This document shows positions 11,900 through 25,962 of a stretch of DNA of 64,000 bases, in pieces. Under the pieces are notes generated by a model. The model made no database searches. It saw only the letters and a list, made by a program, of their open reading frames with translations, and was not told the origin of the DNA. Position numbers and translations under genes: made by a program. Source of the DNA: Cryptomeria japonica (Eukaryota > Streptophyta > Pinopsida > Cupressales > Cupressaceae); contig NC_081411.1 of the NCBI RefSeq assembly GCF_030272615.1, positions 827,624,897-827,688,896 on the forward strand. The letters run 5' to 3'. Position 1 is the stretch's first letter; each line of letters starts with the position of its first letter.

Positions 11900-13632
11900 T
11901 CCATAATTATTATCTAGAAATATAAAGCATACAAGAAGATTGAAAATATGAAAACTAATAAAGAGCCAAACCCTTTATAAGATAAATACATGCACAAGAG
12001 ATATTTGTGTCTCAAAATAACAGTAAAATTACATGTATTAGATCTCAAATTTAAAATTAAAAGAAAAGAATCTAACTCTAAATTGTAGACATGGGATTAA
12101 ACCCAAAAAAATTGATGGTACTTTAATTAACGAAATTATATGAGATTTTCAAGTAGTGTGGTAAAATGAATTGTGTGGTTTGTTAATTCCTATTGTAAAA
12201 TAGAGAAATTGAAATCACTAATCGAACCTAAAAAATTGCATTTTTTTGCATGAAAAATATCATCATAATCATTTTACATTTTGCTAAGCATGATATCAAC
12301 AATGTGTAATAAGGCAAGATTATTAAAGGTAGAACCAAATTAAAAAAAAAACAAAAAATGGAATTTAAACTAGTGTCATCCCCATGAAGTATCATACACC
12401 CATGAACGATATAGAACCAAGGTAGGAATTAATAGCATGATGGAAGTGAAAATCATTGGGATGTAATCATGTGGCCCTCAATGAAGGATACAAGTACGAA
12501 CCATTTAAAACTAAGACACAAAAGGTGTATAATATAGCTCCCCCAAAATTCAGTGCATGCATAGTTATGGATTCGATTTGAGGAGAAGAAATGGTGTAGT
12601 GACCACATATGACCATGTGTTGGCTCTAGCATGTGAATTGAAAAATATGATCATGAAACACCATGTGATAAGGAATAAAGAATAGCCTCAAATTTGCCCC
12701 AAATATGAGGATAAGTAAATGAAAGAAATGTAAAGTAGCCATGTGTCAATAAGACCAATATGATAATTGTTATGTGTGATGTGTGCATTTAAGAAACAAA
12801 ACGATAAGTATGAGCTCAAAAATAATCATGAGATAGCCATATAATGCATCATAAAAGTTATGCATGCCCATTTGAAATGGCATAACAAGTGGGTGGAAGT
12901 GATACCATTGTGCGTGAAAAGTTATCTGTGAAGGATGTGCCCCCAATGTTTCTCCACTATGTGAGGGCAATCATAGGTGGGAGTGTGATGAGTTCATAAC
13001 CTTTAATGTGTTTGTGTACATGCAAAAGCTAAGTAGTGGTGTAAATATGTCACCATATAAGTGTAATTGTATAATCATATCATATATAATGTCTTCATGT
13101 TAATGTGATATAAAAAAAGTATAAGGCATAAGCGTTGAAGACAATAAGATAAATACCATCAAAATGTAAGAAACGATGATGAGGCATATCGTGTTAGATT
13201 CTATTATGTAAGAGAATGGTATAAACATAATATATAGGATAAGAGCGCTAGTTACCATCCATGTTCCAATAATTATTCACTCCTTGCACACCCAACCCTC
13301 CAATTACTAACTTTAAAGAAACCAAAAACAAAACTAAAAGTCCATTAATGAATTTCACACGTACCAATAGCCACCAATTTTTTAGCATTTTTGGACCATA
13401 ATTGGCCCATTTGTGCACCTTTATTGGTATCCATAGCGCATGACTACTGAGGCATTTGTGCATAAGTATTGTCAATTTTAAGTGCACGGTTATTGGGGCA
13501 TCTTTAAGTAGGTATTGGGCAACACTTTGAAATGTGTACTTTTTGGCCCTTGCACACATAATGGATCCCACAACATGCATTGTTACTACCCATAAGCCAA
13601 AACAATAACTATAAGCAATTAAGTTGCATGTA

Positions 13633-16600
13633 AAGACAACCGAAAAAATTTGTCAAATTCGATGTATCATTTAAAATATGTGGGTGTGCAAAGTCAGCTA
13701 TAATAACTACTAATACACTTCCCCTAATATATTCTTGAAGAGAAAAATAAGAATTACTTAAATTGTAAAATAATATTGATAAATATTCTCCATAAAAAAA
13801 TCAAATAAAATAATATTTAAATAACAAATATTATAAATATATAAAAAAAAAATATTAAAATTAGAAAAAAATAATAATAACGAACAAACAATCTAAATAT
13901 AAAAATAATAAACAATTCAAAGAATGAAAACGTCAAATAAGCAAGCTCGTGACCCATGTTCTTTTTTCGGTGGGTTTATCATTATGATCTTAAAAGAATA
14001 TAACAATTCCAATATATCTCTTCTTTCCTTCTCATTATTCCTGCAATAGAATAATGTAATGCTTGTCAGCCAAACCAAAGTAGTAAACAGATTTTTTAAA
14101 CCGTCCTTCAAAGTGGGATTAGACTAATTTTTTTAATTAATATGGTGATTTATTAAAAATCAATTTTTAAAGTAGATTAGAATTATTATATCTATTTTTA
14201 GAGGAATATAAATAAAGTAGGCGGAAAGATATCATATTTGTTCATTATTCTAATTTAAATATTAAATTATTATTGGTGTGGGATGGTTAAGTGTTGCATT
14301 GTTAATGTGCAACCAAGTTTCAAATCTCTTGGTTCACATGGCTTTCATGCCATTTAAAAAATATTATGGATTCTTCTTATAGTGTGTTGGTTAAGTGGTG
14401 GTGTTGTTGTTTTGGACACTAGAGTTCATCGAACTTCCAAATTGATGGTGACTGCAAATTTGTGTCTTTACTGATCCAAAATCAAAACCAAACTTGAAAG
14501 TGAGATTAGAATAAAGATCCTAACTAATCTACGATTTATTAATTATTTTGTAACTGCTGCTCTGATGATGCTGAGCATTTCATGGGGCCCTTTTCTGAGC
14601 AGTTTTAACAGCTACAGAATTTCTGTCCATGCCCAACACCATTGACTTTCATTTTTTAAGCTGTGGTTGATGGCTACTGTAATTGCACAGTTATTGTCTG
14701 ATAAATGTCACTGTCATTAATGAATAGAACATGCAAAACTTCCATGCAAATATCTGTACGTGTCTCTATTTGGATGAATTGGATCATCTTGTACTGTCAT
14801 TTTCAATGAGTACCCACCTAAGAAACTCTCGAGTATTTTTTGATTTATTCTGCAGAGATTTACTTTAACTGTTGTTTTCAGTGTCATGACAGAGCTTTTC
14901 CATCCTGTACTCTCACTTTCAGTGAACAAGGTAGTGGACCAAATCTTATATGTATTTTTATTAATTTTGTTGGTTTCATTAGTCTCATTTAGAGTTCTAG
15001 TAAGGTTGCCATTTCAGTCAAGTTTGATGAGGATAAATGATTTATCTGAAAACACTATTATTAATTAAACAAATAAATAGACTGACAAAAGTGAAGAATA
15101 TGTGACATTATAAAATTGTAATATGTTTCCAAAAGTTTAATTGTAACAAGTTTTGTTTAAGAGTTAGCTAATGTCATTGTAATATGTTTGAAAGTGAAAT
15201 AATTTTAATGAGTGTTGCTAATTGTTAGTTGATGTTATTTTAATATGTTTGAAAATTATTAATTAGATGTAAATGTAAAATATTAAAAAAAATTGATTAG
15301 TTTGAATTAGTATAGTTGTAATTGTAAAAACCCAAATCATATTATTCAAAATTATTACGAATTTTTTTCTTTTGTTATTAATCTATTAAGTTATTAAGTG
15401 TTCATTCGTTGTGTACTAAGGTACTTTTATTCATACAAGATAGGCATCCTTCCACTTTGGATAGCATCTAACCAAATGAGTTAGGCATCTATCAAAAAGA
15501 TAGGTACATGCTCAGTAAATTTTGTAGTGAATGCACTCGTGTTTTTGTTTACTAATAACATTAAAAAATGTGAATATTATTTATATTTTAACATCAGTAA
15601 TCATCAATGTGGGCAAAGAAGAATTTATCCCATTGTGATTGATCATGTGTTGTGGACACTGAGGCTTTTGAGTTTATTCAATTATCAATTGTCAAGCTAT
15701 GAAGAAATTGGAGGGAGTGCATTTTACACAACAATGATCTCAAGGTCTACAAAGGTGCTAAAACAAATGTAATGTTTCACTCTAAGGATTTGAGAACATT
15801 ACACATAGGTTATAAAGATTTTTTCTCAATCTTAATTACTAGTTCTAACATAGTTCGTCAAGCTCATATAGAATTCCTATAGAATAATAGTTTATATTAA
15901 TTTTCAATACTAATGAGCCCTTATTTCAATCCACATACCTAATAACACTATCCTTGGATGAGTTTTGGAAGAGAATAGAAGCAAAAACTACCCATATCCC
16001 CATGCTAAACATACACCAACAAGCTGCTACTCCTAGTCGTAATGAACAAAAAACTTGGATCATAAAAATCTCAATGCCCCTACGATGGATGAATATGACT
16101 TATTTATTGAAAACCTCCCTTATGTTACTCTTTTTTTTTGCCACATTAAGGGAAATTTCTTCAGCTACATCCCTTCATTCATAAGAGTTGCATTTAAAAT
16201 TGTAAGTAATGTGTAGATAATTTGGTCCTCAACAAGGCAACATGGAAGTAGATTACTCCTAATTCCTTTTGACATATGGTTACATGTCTCACGTCCTAAA
16301 TCCTTACCAAAACTAGAGGATGGTAAGTAAGATTATTAAAATTGTTTAACATGTACCATTATTATCAATTAATTTTCTACTTATTTAATATGATTTAACT
16401 AATTTAATTAGTTCTTAATAAATAAATAGCTATAAAATTAAAATAGTAAGATAACAAAAAATGGCATCAAGGAGGAGGTTGTGACAATAATAACAAACAT
16501 AATAAACCACCAAGAGTAAAATAGAATATAAGGTACAAGACTTATAAGGTGAATCTTGATAAACAAAATCTTGCATAGATGGATTATGTATTCTCACTTT

Positions 16601-18364
16601 ATTAGTCTCATAATTGAAGTTAGTTTCAATATTGCAATCAAAGCCTACAATATTGTAGTGAAAGCTTCATTAGTGGATCTCGAATCTATGTAGAAAGACC
16701 TACCTCTAGCACTAGTTGTGTTTTCAATGAAGCTAGTAGTCTCAATGTTATGTGTTGGTCACCCTTTTTAAGGGAACAAAAAACACTCTAATAAAACATA
16801 ATACAATAAAGATCAAAAGATATAACATTTTGTAAAAGAAACGTTTCAAATGTTCTATAACCAATATAAATTTGATACTGAGATGTAAAAAAATGGTCTT
16901 CTATTATTGCAAAGAAAAAAAGTGCATACCTAGTACTTTTATCTCTAGATGTTATGTCATCTTTTTCTTCTTTTCATTAATGCATGGTTCTAGCACTCAT
17001 TTTTCTCTTTGTTATGCACGTGTTGACCCTAATCCTAGATCCAATACTATGTTACACAAATTCTATCAATTCATATCAACAGTAGCCTAAATTTCAAGAC
17101 TCTTGTCTTGCTAGAGTATATTCTCTTAAACAAAACCATGGGCATGATCCAATCCTCTTTTTTAAAATTTTGAATTTCTTTCTTTGAAGGCTAATAATCC
17201 CAAGTTCTTATTTATTATCTAGCAGCATGCTTCCCAAAATTTTAGAATTATATGTCTAGGGTTTTGTATTTAAAGACACCATTTTAGAATTTGCATATTC
17301 AATCGCATATATCAAAAAGATATGCTTAACATCTATGTCTTAGTTCTGCATTAGACGTGATGATTAACAATCAACATCCATCATTATTAATTTTTTATAT
17401 TCCGCTTTCGTCAAAACAATCAAAGGTTTTATTACCATCAAAGAAATTAAAATACCTCCTTATATACATCATAAGTTCCTAACCATGCTATTTGGCATCC
17501 CATTTTCTCATATATAGATACCCAATGGTTAAAAAAATATGCAAGCACCGAAACCAAAATTTCGTCAAAAACTAAACCCCATCAAAGAGAGTGCTAAAAG
17601 GTCAAATGATGTGCATGGTCTCATCCCAACATTTAAAAATCTCATAATTTATTCATCACATATCTCTAATCACTAATCTAACACCAATTTCTAATTTTTA
17701 ACACTCTTTTAAAATATTTTAACCAACCCAAATCCTCAAAGTCAATATCACACTAATTTCCAAATAAACCTTAATAGCTCTATAATTTCAACATTTTTTT
17801 TTAATCTTAAATTACTTGATTACTTTATTTATGTCAATCAATTTCAACTCATTTAATAGCCATGAAAAGTGGATAATTTATTACTTAATAAAAAGTATTC
17901 CTCAAAATATGTGTGTTTTACACACAAAGCAATACCAATGAATACCTAGTCGGTGAAAGGACTTGAGGCACCAAATCGCACTAACAACCACCAAATCGTA
18001 TTTTTCAACCTTCCAAAACAAAATTATAACTTAAGAAAAATGACAATAACACGGGGTAGCACAAAATTCAATGATGTGTAATGACGACCAAATAATTTTT
18101 AAAAAAGTTGAAGGAGTTCACGTGAAGGGAAAATGGTCGGTTGGCAGGTCATAACATAGTTCGCTTAAGTCACACAATAATCCCTCAAAGCAGGTACATG
18201 GTATAATTAAAAAATTATTGTACAAGGTTAAGTGAAAGTACATATTTTTATATAAAAATGTTTTTAGCAAGTTAAAAAAGTAATTAATTACACACTCAAT
18301 TGATTTAGGTGAATAAGTTAAGATCGGATACACTAAGTGAAATATAGAAATTGAATAAATTTAA
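13633..18364. other. AT-rich DNA without recognisable gene
   Basis: This is the start of the 12.3 kb found only in unit 2. Short open frames occur on both strands, including one at 15527-15772 and one at 15954-16184, without a family motif. Weak internal repeats end 'aatatgtttgaaa' at about 15165-15250. It may be decayed pol sequence of the gypsy-like element, but I cannot show this. Confidence 0.5.
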
Positions 18365-18544
18365 ATTAAATTTAGTTGTTGTTTCTAGATTAGATTGCGT
18401 GTTTTTTACATTAACGTTTTGGGTCACACTCCGCGATTAGTTATGCTCTCTATCACCCTGATGATGAATCGTGGAGTGTGATCTAAAATGTTGATGTAAA
18501 AAAAAATGCACACAATTTAATCCAGAACCAACAACAAATTTAAT
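18365..18544. mobile_element. 180-bp foldback element (MITE-like)
   Basis: The two halves are near-perfect inverted copies. The outer arms ('attaaatttagttgttg' and its complement) continue through 'gattagattgcgtg', 'acattaacgtttt' and 'tcacactccgcgatt' to a short central loop (about 18440-18465). Most mismatches are transitions. It has no coding capacity. A target-site duplication cannot be separated from the AT-rich arm ends. It shares the arm core 'ttctggattaRattgtgtgc' with the hairpins at 2135 and 10925. Confidence 0.8.
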
Positions 18545-21192
18545 TTCATAGCTTATGGAAATCTACTAAATTTAAAAGTTAAATTTGGTGTTTATTTATA
18601 TGTTGAAGGTGAAAAAATCATTCAAAAGATGTCGGAAATTGATTTTCTTCAATGTTGAAATTTGTAATCTAATTATGTTTTACTTTGGTTTAGATGTGTG
18701 CTTTGAAAATTGATATGTGAGAGTGTAAAAAGATCTGGTATGTAGACCTAAACTTGCCCAACAAGAATAAATTGGTAGAGAATATTGCTCGATTCTATAT
18801 GCTTTGATATTCTAATACCTAAATCTTGGTAAGGATTGGTAATGTTCACAAAAACATTTGGGAAATCTACTGAATTGTGAGGATTGTGTTTTATTAAGTC
18901 AAAAACATGGTTAGATTGATTCAACAACTTTGGAATAAAGATTGAGAATGACAAGAAATTATACAATGACCTAGGATGATATATGTTGATATAATGTTTT
19001 GATAATGTTATCGTAATGAATGCTTTGCAATGATTTATAGATTGTCCTTCCATAAGCATCATATGATCTAAAATAAATGAATTTCATAGGGTACAACATT
19101 ACACAAGTTTGTCGTGGGTTGGCTCACAATGGCTAATTAAGTGGTTAGCAAAGTATAAACTTGAATTTTGAATTGTTAAAAGTTCGAGAATTAGATATGC
19201 AACTATGACAATGGCCCAAGTGATATAGGGATTAAGATCCATCTCTAGTGATCTTGATTAAGGTGATGTCAAGATCTAAATAGGGCGATGTTTTGAGCTA
19301 AATTAATGCAACATATACCAATTGTAGACTTGTTATTGTATTGGGGACACTCTAATCAAATTGATCCTAAAACATAAGGGAAAAGGCCATGGATTTAAAA
19401 TTTTCACCATTATATTTTACCCTAGTTTAATGCAAAGTACCATGTAGATGCATGTAAAAGTAAAATAAATAGCCAACATGAAAATTGAAATTTTTTCTTG
19501 AAAACACTCAAAAGAATACAAATTGACACAAAGCATTCAGATCATTCTTGAACTCTTTTTACAATGAGTAGCATTTGTCATGTATATAATAACAACTTGT
19601 TTTGAAAAATAATTATCCTAAAAAAACCATAAGACTAAAGAGGATAAAGTAAGAGATTTTATCTAAGAAGAAAGTGGCCAATATTTGACTAAGAAGAAGA
19701 TTATGACAATACATATGGATTGGGATAGAAGCATAAATATGTGTCCTATTTTTTTTTGGCCTATATGGGATTCTTAAAGCAATATTTTTAGCCAAATTTT
19801 CACTTACTATCATTTATAGCAAGCAAGTTGTTAAGAAGTTGAAGATGATGTCAAATAATGACATCTGAGATTTATAAGTAGATTCTAAATATATATCAAA
19901 TTATTTTTAAAAAAACAAAATGATTTGTCTCATTTTTAAATATGTACAAACAAATTATTTCTTATACTTTATAGTAGTTTTACTAAGTAATTTATTTTTC
20001 CATATTGCACAACTTGACCTAGAAACAAGATCAATAAATAATTTTTTAATCATAAATAATCAAATTGACATCTAAGACATAACTTTTTTGTTACACGTTT
20101 TATATATTATTAATTATATATTTAAATTAATTATAATTTAAATACATGTTTCCCCATATTGCATAACATAATTTTTAAAATTATTTTCTATTTTTTTTCT
20201 TTCTACTTTTCCATGTGTGTCAAACAAAGACCTATATATTTAGTTTAAACCTATGTTCACTATAAAATAGAAAAATAAATATAAAAATTAAATAAAATAT
20301 TATAAATTACAACTTTTACAAATCTTACTCTAATGGCAATCATCATCCAAACTCATATGTCATGATGACTTCATTTTATTGTCAAAAACTTGTGAAATCT
20401 TTTATATAAAAAATAGGGTGACCTAAACTTCAAGGGCCATATAGAAGGATCTAAATGAAGGACCTTCAATCAAAGGTCCTTTCCCATGTATTTGTTTATC
20501 ATGAAACATGAAAAAAATTAATAAGAAACACCTTCATTTAAACCCCATTTATATGTGGTGAGACATGATTTAAAAAAATAAAACTTCATTTGAAGATGGT
20601 CAATTATTTCTTTCACTTAGGATTTATTTTTGTGAATTGTCCTAAAACTGAGATAATTATTTTGGGTTCCACCCACTGATTAAAGTTGCCTTCAAGCTAG
20701 GAATAACTATGTCTCTACAAAATACAACTCACAAATGAATGCTAGTGAAATATACGCCATCTTCATTGATTGCATACAAAGGTTACAAGGAATCAAAGAA
20801 GAGTGGAAAATATATCATCATTGCAAAAGATATATTTATAGTAAAAGATATCACCAAATGATAAAAATGTAAGGTCATAAGTTTTAAATACAAAAAAAGT
20901 ATCATGACAAACATTTATTAGCAAAGATAAACATGATAATCATGGTAAGGGATGACATAAGAGGTCAATATCATAATCATGAAACATAAGGAATCATGGA
21001 AGCATCATACAACATATGAAAATAACAAAGAATAAATGAAACGTAAGTGGTAAGCATGGAACATAAGTGGATATAAGAATCAATTCACATATAAAGAGCA
21101 TCTAGAAGGTAGGCAAGGAACATAAGAGTTAAACAAAGAAGATATGAAAGCATGGGATCTAAACATCATAAATATTCAACATGTATAATATA
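18545..21192. other. No recognisable gene
   Basis: AT-rich. A 104-codon minus-strand frame (19062-18748) stands out in length but has no motif I recognise. From about 20930 there are many 'acataag'-like words; this texture resumes after 22793, so the two sides were contiguous before the retrocopy at 21206 inserted. Confidence 0.5.
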
Positions 21193-21205
21193 GGAACTAG
21201 ATGGA
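21193..21205. repeat. 13-bp target-site duplication, left
   Basis: 'ggaactagatgga' recurs at 22780-22792 directly after the poly(A) tract. Its length fits LINE-machinery integration. Confidence 0.9.
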
Positions 21206-22779
21206 GACTCAAAAAATGGAGATTTCGAAAACGCAACTCCTGCCTATTTCTCTCGCCTTCTCCCCTGCAACTGCTCTCCCTGTCAGTACGGATCAGGTTG
21301 CTACCAATGATCCTGGGCATGCTGGTTGCTCTTGGGCGTTGATGGATGTTGGGGGCCCTCGCCTCAACTCTGCTCGGGTTTCGAGGGTTCCCTCTTCAAA
21401 TTTTCGCAAAGGGGAAGGAAGAGGGTTTATCCCTATCTCCTTCGCCGCCTCTGTCAATGTGAATAAGGATTATGAATGGGAAATAGAGAACAATGTGAAG
21501 GTTTTTACGAAGCATAGTGCTATCTGTAGATTCAAGGGTATTTGGCCTAGCCTTCCGGAGCTCATAAATGGATCTCCCAACACCAGGATCCTCTCATTTC
21601 TGGTACAGTTCACATATACCCTATGGCTAAAGGTTTCTTTGTTGCTAAATTTGAGAATTCTAAGGATCGAAGAAAAAATTTGTGTGAAAGATTTTTCTAT
21701 GAGAAAGATAATATGTCGCTTTTGGCCAAACCTTGGCACTCTAATTTTAACCCCCTTTTTGAGAAGTTCAAAAAAATTCTGGTTTGGGTTAGGCTTCCTT
21801 ACCTTCCTCTCCATTTGTGGGTTGATTCTCTCTTTGAGGAAATTGGTGATGCTATTGGGAGCTTCATTATGGTGGATAATTAATCCTTTGGGATTTATCA
21901 CACTTCTTTTGCTCGCATTCTAGTAGAGCTAGATGTATCTAAGGGACTGCCAGTTGAGATTGCCATTAATTCCTCTTTTGGCAGCTGGGTCCAAACTTTG
22001 GATTACGAAGGTATTCCTTTCAGGTGTCGTAGATGCTTTAAAACCGGCCATGTGGCTGGGAATTGTGGGCTTGACAAGAAAAATCTTGTGGCCTTATGGT
22101 GGTCAGGGGCCTCATACTGGCATTACACAGTAAATAAATCTTTGGACACTTCTAAAGAGTCATTGGGTGTTGGGGTTTCTACTTTGGCTGGTTCGGATTC
22201 TTTAATGGTGACGAAAGATTCTTCGGATGCCACTAAGGATGTTTCTGTGATTAAAGATGTTGCGATACAAGATGTTGTTGTCTCTTCTGCTGAAAATGGT
22301 TTGTTGTCTCTTACCCTGCCGACTGTTTCACCGTGTGCTAACACAACTTTTTCCCCATCTGCTGGATGCGGTCCTGTGTCCGCAACAGTTGTTGCTCCCT
22401 CTACTGACGCTCTATCTTCCAATATGGAAAGATCGATATTAGGCCCTTCGGATTGGTCTGATGCGGCAACTAAAGTTGAAGAAGGATGGATTATTGTAAA
22501 GGGGAAGCATTCAAAGACGTACAAGACTTCTTTTGATATGATTCTTCGATCCCACGAGGCTAGTTGTAAATCTTGAGGGCCCTTGTAGCTGGTTGTTTAG
22601 GCTAGTTTTTCTGGCCCTGTCTTTGGTTGGGTTGCCTATTGTCTTTCGGGGCAGACTCCATTTTTTTTGTTGTGGCTCTCTCCTCTTTGTTGAGCGGTCA
22701 AGTTCTATCCCTTGATTGATTTGAAAAGTTTCAGGTCCCTTCAAAACCTATTTTTCACGTAATAAAAAAAAAAAAAAAA
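21206..22779 (+). mobile_element. ORF1-only LINE retrocopy with poly(A)
   Basis: A 1.57-kb insert bounded by the 13-bp TSD. It contains a LINE-type ORF1, a 3' untranslated region of about 190 bp and a poly(A) tract (22764-22779), but no endonuclease, reverse transcriptase or RNase H. It therefore moved in trans, or it derives from an internally deleted LINE. It is distinctly more GC-rich and less decayed than its surroundings, suggesting later arrival. Confidence 0.85.
21216..22576 (+). pseudogene. LINE ORF1-like protein, CCHC knuckle
   Basis: An ATG at 21201 lies inside the host TSD, so the element's own start is more likely the in-frame ATG at 21216. After about 130 residues the frame shifts near 21600. 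The second frame (21623-22576) carries the DUF4283-like region of plant LINE ORF1 ('MAKGFFVAKF', 'VWVRLPYLPLHLW'), one TAA (21881-21883), and the knuckle CRRCFKTGHVAGNC (22025-22066). A serine- and threonine-rich tail ends '...EASCKS'. Such proteins bind RNA and package LINE transcripts. One frameshift and one stop show it is inactive. Confidence 0.75.
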
Positions 22780-22792
22780 GGAACTAGATGGA
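22780..22792. repeat. 13-bp target-site duplication, right
   Basis: Exact copy of 21193-21205, immediately after the poly(A) tract. Confidence 0.9.
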
Positions 22793-24388
22793 ATTTAAGC
22801 ATATGAAATAGGATCTAAATAAAAAGCATAAACACCATAAGGACTTGATTACCTCAAGTGGGAAAAACAACTCATAAAACATAATGGACAAGGTTAAATA
22901 AGAACGGGATAAGCAAAATAAACATGATATACACAAAGGGTTGAAGTCTAAGAGCACATAAGAAAAGACAAATCAATTGCTAATATAAGTATGTAAATAA
23001 GTAAACTGTGTGAATGTTAGAAGGTATCAAATAATAACATTGTTGAGATCCTCATGCAATATTTCATCCTCATCCCAACAAGTAGCATCAAACTCCTCAT
23101 CCTTGATTATATGATTTCATCTTGATAAGTATCGGTGTTCTTAGTGTGGGTGAAATTATAGAAACATTCTTCTTGACCTATTTTTCTTATTTCTTTGGAC
23201 TTTGCTTCATAGAAAGATTTTACACTTGTTGAACCATACAAAATTTCTTTGGTATCCATGAAGAAATGGTGTTTTAGCATGAAATGTGGGCTTTAAAAAT
23301 ATACTAACTTTATTATTTTATTTCTTTCTTAGTAGGTGAGTAATTTGTTCTTTTGAGGATTAGTGGAAGGAGTGCATATCTCAATGCCTCAATGTTTAGA
23401 TGTTGTAAGATATGTTTTTTGAGGCTCTTTAGGTTTTTAATCTTAATAAGTTGTAGCATGAATAGATACAAAAGTATTTTCTTAGTTATTACATACATTT
23501 TCTCTTCCTTTCTCTTACAAGGGAAAGTTTTACAAATTATGATAATCTAAGTTGCGCTCATATAGCAACTTCTCATGTTTCTTCATAAATATCTACAGTA
23601 TAAAACTAATAAAATCTAATGCTATTTAAGTATAATCTTCATCAATTTCAAATAGTTTTCCTTCTGCTATAAATCTAACACATCAATGTAAAATTGAAGG
23701 AAACAATTTACATCACTTTATGCATAATCTACAAAGTAGCACATCAAATCTATCTAAAGATGGAATCACATGACATAACATTGATATTTATTTTTAACTA
23801 ACTTTCAAGTATGAAATGATGTGCACAATCTAAAGATTCCATCAAAATTCCATCTACTGTCTTTAATGCTACTCTATAATATGCATAATCATTATGCTTA
23901 ATATGACTATCAAATACAAGCTCTCAAGTACATATGTTACACTACCATGTAGGATTAATAAAAAAATGAAAAGTATAGTAAATTTAATATTACTAGTGAA
24001 ATATAATAAGAGCGTAATAATTATTTGTGGAATCTCCTCATAAAAAATTAATTAATGGGGTGGTATGAGAAGAAGAAGGAGATATATCTCCATATTAGAT
24101 TATATCACCTAAAGCAATTGTATGTGACTTTGCATGAGAATAAATGTAACAATCATCTATGATATATCCATGAGATGTGTATGTGATTAAAGTATCACAT
24201 TCATGAGATGTTTTGATGGTATTAGTATGAATACGAAATGAAATATTGTATTCTTCAAATTTTGATTAGGGGGAGCAACTGAATGGTTGTCCCCTTTATT
24301 TAAACTCTATATTTGAATCATATCATTATCAATAAAATATTATGTACCTTGTGTTTTAAACCCATCCAACATTGAGTATGATGACCAT
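22793..24388. other. Decayed DNA, traces of minus-strand coding
   Basis: On the minus strand 23280-23050 reads in coherent codons for short runs ('HHFFMDTKEILYGSTSVK', 'DEEFDATCWDEDEILHEDL'). It lies downstream of the gag at 24389-25962 and could belong to the same element. Too short and broken to name. Confidence 0.3.
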
Positions 24389-25962
24389 TTACCTATGAAG
24401 CTCAAAAAATATAATCTTGTTACAATTCTTAGGTATCCTTTTAGTTAGATCTAGTAGATGTATAGGTGAAAGATTAATCAAATTAAATCTCAAACAACTT
24501 TGGAACACAACGTATAAGGGATCTTGTAAATTAGTTAACTTTCTAAAAGTATAAGGTTTAAAAGAAGGCACCCTAAAAGTATTTACAACATGATGTGCAT
24601 TGTCATTTTTCTCCTCGGAATTATTACTCTTTGAAATTTTTTTAGAATTTTGGAACATGGAAGGGTAAGAAGATGTAGAAGAACCGTGAAAAGATAGTCA
24701 ATAATTAATCATGTCATATGAAATAAATTTTAATTCAATATCCATGACATGAGATCACATACTTATAAAACAAAATATATATTCAAGTGCACACTATCTT
24801 TGACAAGAAGAAGGAATACCTCAAGGAACATCAATTGTAAGTTGTCACCATCCAATTGATGCTTCATTTTACCACTCAAGTATTAGAAATGAGTGATGTG
24901 GTCATCAATATGATCATTATGTCCTTGCACATATTTAATTTATTTGGTCGCATTCATGCCCACACTGACATCAAAATATTGTAATAAAATTGTATCTAGC
25001 TCATCAAAGGAATGGATGGAAGTAAGATTTGAAGAGTAGAATTATTCTGCTAGAGTCCTTTAAGGTTAAAGGGAAATTTTAGCTAAGACTTTAACTTCAT
25101 ATTAGAAATATAGGCACATAACATTAATATCACATAAATAACATTATGATCTTATTTTTCTTGATATAATTTGAATCTAAGTATTATAAATTTAGTGGCA
25201 AATTGATTTGTAACAACTTCAAGCATAAGAGGTGTGAGATTTGGAGGTTTGCATGGGATAGAGTCATGATTAGTAGGGATGTCATTTTTTTTTTCTTAAG
25301 TTGATCAAATTCCTTCAATAATGTTTCCAAGGTAGAGGTGGAATATTAGTGATATGAGGATCATGCGAAATAAGGAATAAAGTATAAAGAGGATGAGTAA
25401 TAAGAGTTAAATACATAGTGATAAAAGGAGAAGCCACATTATAAGTTAAAGTTTCCAAAGGAAGAGAAGTAGGATCATGTTACGAGAAACATAAGTATAG
25501 GGGTGGAACTATTAGATACATTGTTATAAGAAGATGTGGAAGGAAGAAAGCTAAGTGGAACACTAGTAGAGGGAACAAAGATAGTGATATTAAATAGATT
25601 AATGGAAGAGAAAGTGATCATATTAGAAGGGATAATCCATGGAAGTGCTAATTATAGGATAGGAGGGAGACTAATTTGAAGAGGGTGAAATGTGGTTAGG
25701 TAGGTGAGAGGATGCACCAATAGTCGAACCCATGGGAGTTTCAACATTATGAAAAATATTTGTACCATAGTGAGTACACACTAATGCACTATGTAAATTA
25801 TTAGTTAATTGTTGAGAAAACTCAAGATGAGCAAGTGCCTCTATAATTAATGGTTGATTGTAAAGGAAAGATATTGCTTGGTAAAATATACCTCATTATT
25901 AAAGTCTTCTCGTTCTTTTTTCTCAACAATAGAAGTAGCAAGAATATTTTATGGTACATCCT
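24389..25962 (-). pseudogene. Degraded Ty3/gypsy-type gag
   Basis: Minus-strand codons keep the core of a plant Retrotrans_gag domain. They show a 'FPFNLKG' stretch (about 25079-25056), 'SFDELDTILLQYF' (about 25015-24975), 'HITHFRYLSGKM'-like sequence with stops, and 'FLEVFLLLVKDSVHLN' (about 24830-24785). Gag forms the capsid of the retroelement particle. An N-terminal open stretch (NGVHEDVP ... NILATSIVEKKERED) runs from within the duplicated block (above 25963) into this region without a break, so the 25963 boundary lies inside the original element. Many stops and frameshifts; clearly dead. Confidence 0.55.

Noticed and set aside
18748-19062. 104-codon minus-strand frame, longest in its neighbourhood
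   Set aside because: No motif, AT-rich codons, no partner frames; could be chance.
21470-21901. Minus-strand 143-codon frame
   Set aside because: Antisense of the LINE-type ORF1, which has the recognised domain and knuckle on the plus strand.
13633-25962. The whole 12.3-kb stretch as one inserted transposon
   Set aside because: No TSD, no terminal repeats, and a gag-like frame continues past its right edge.
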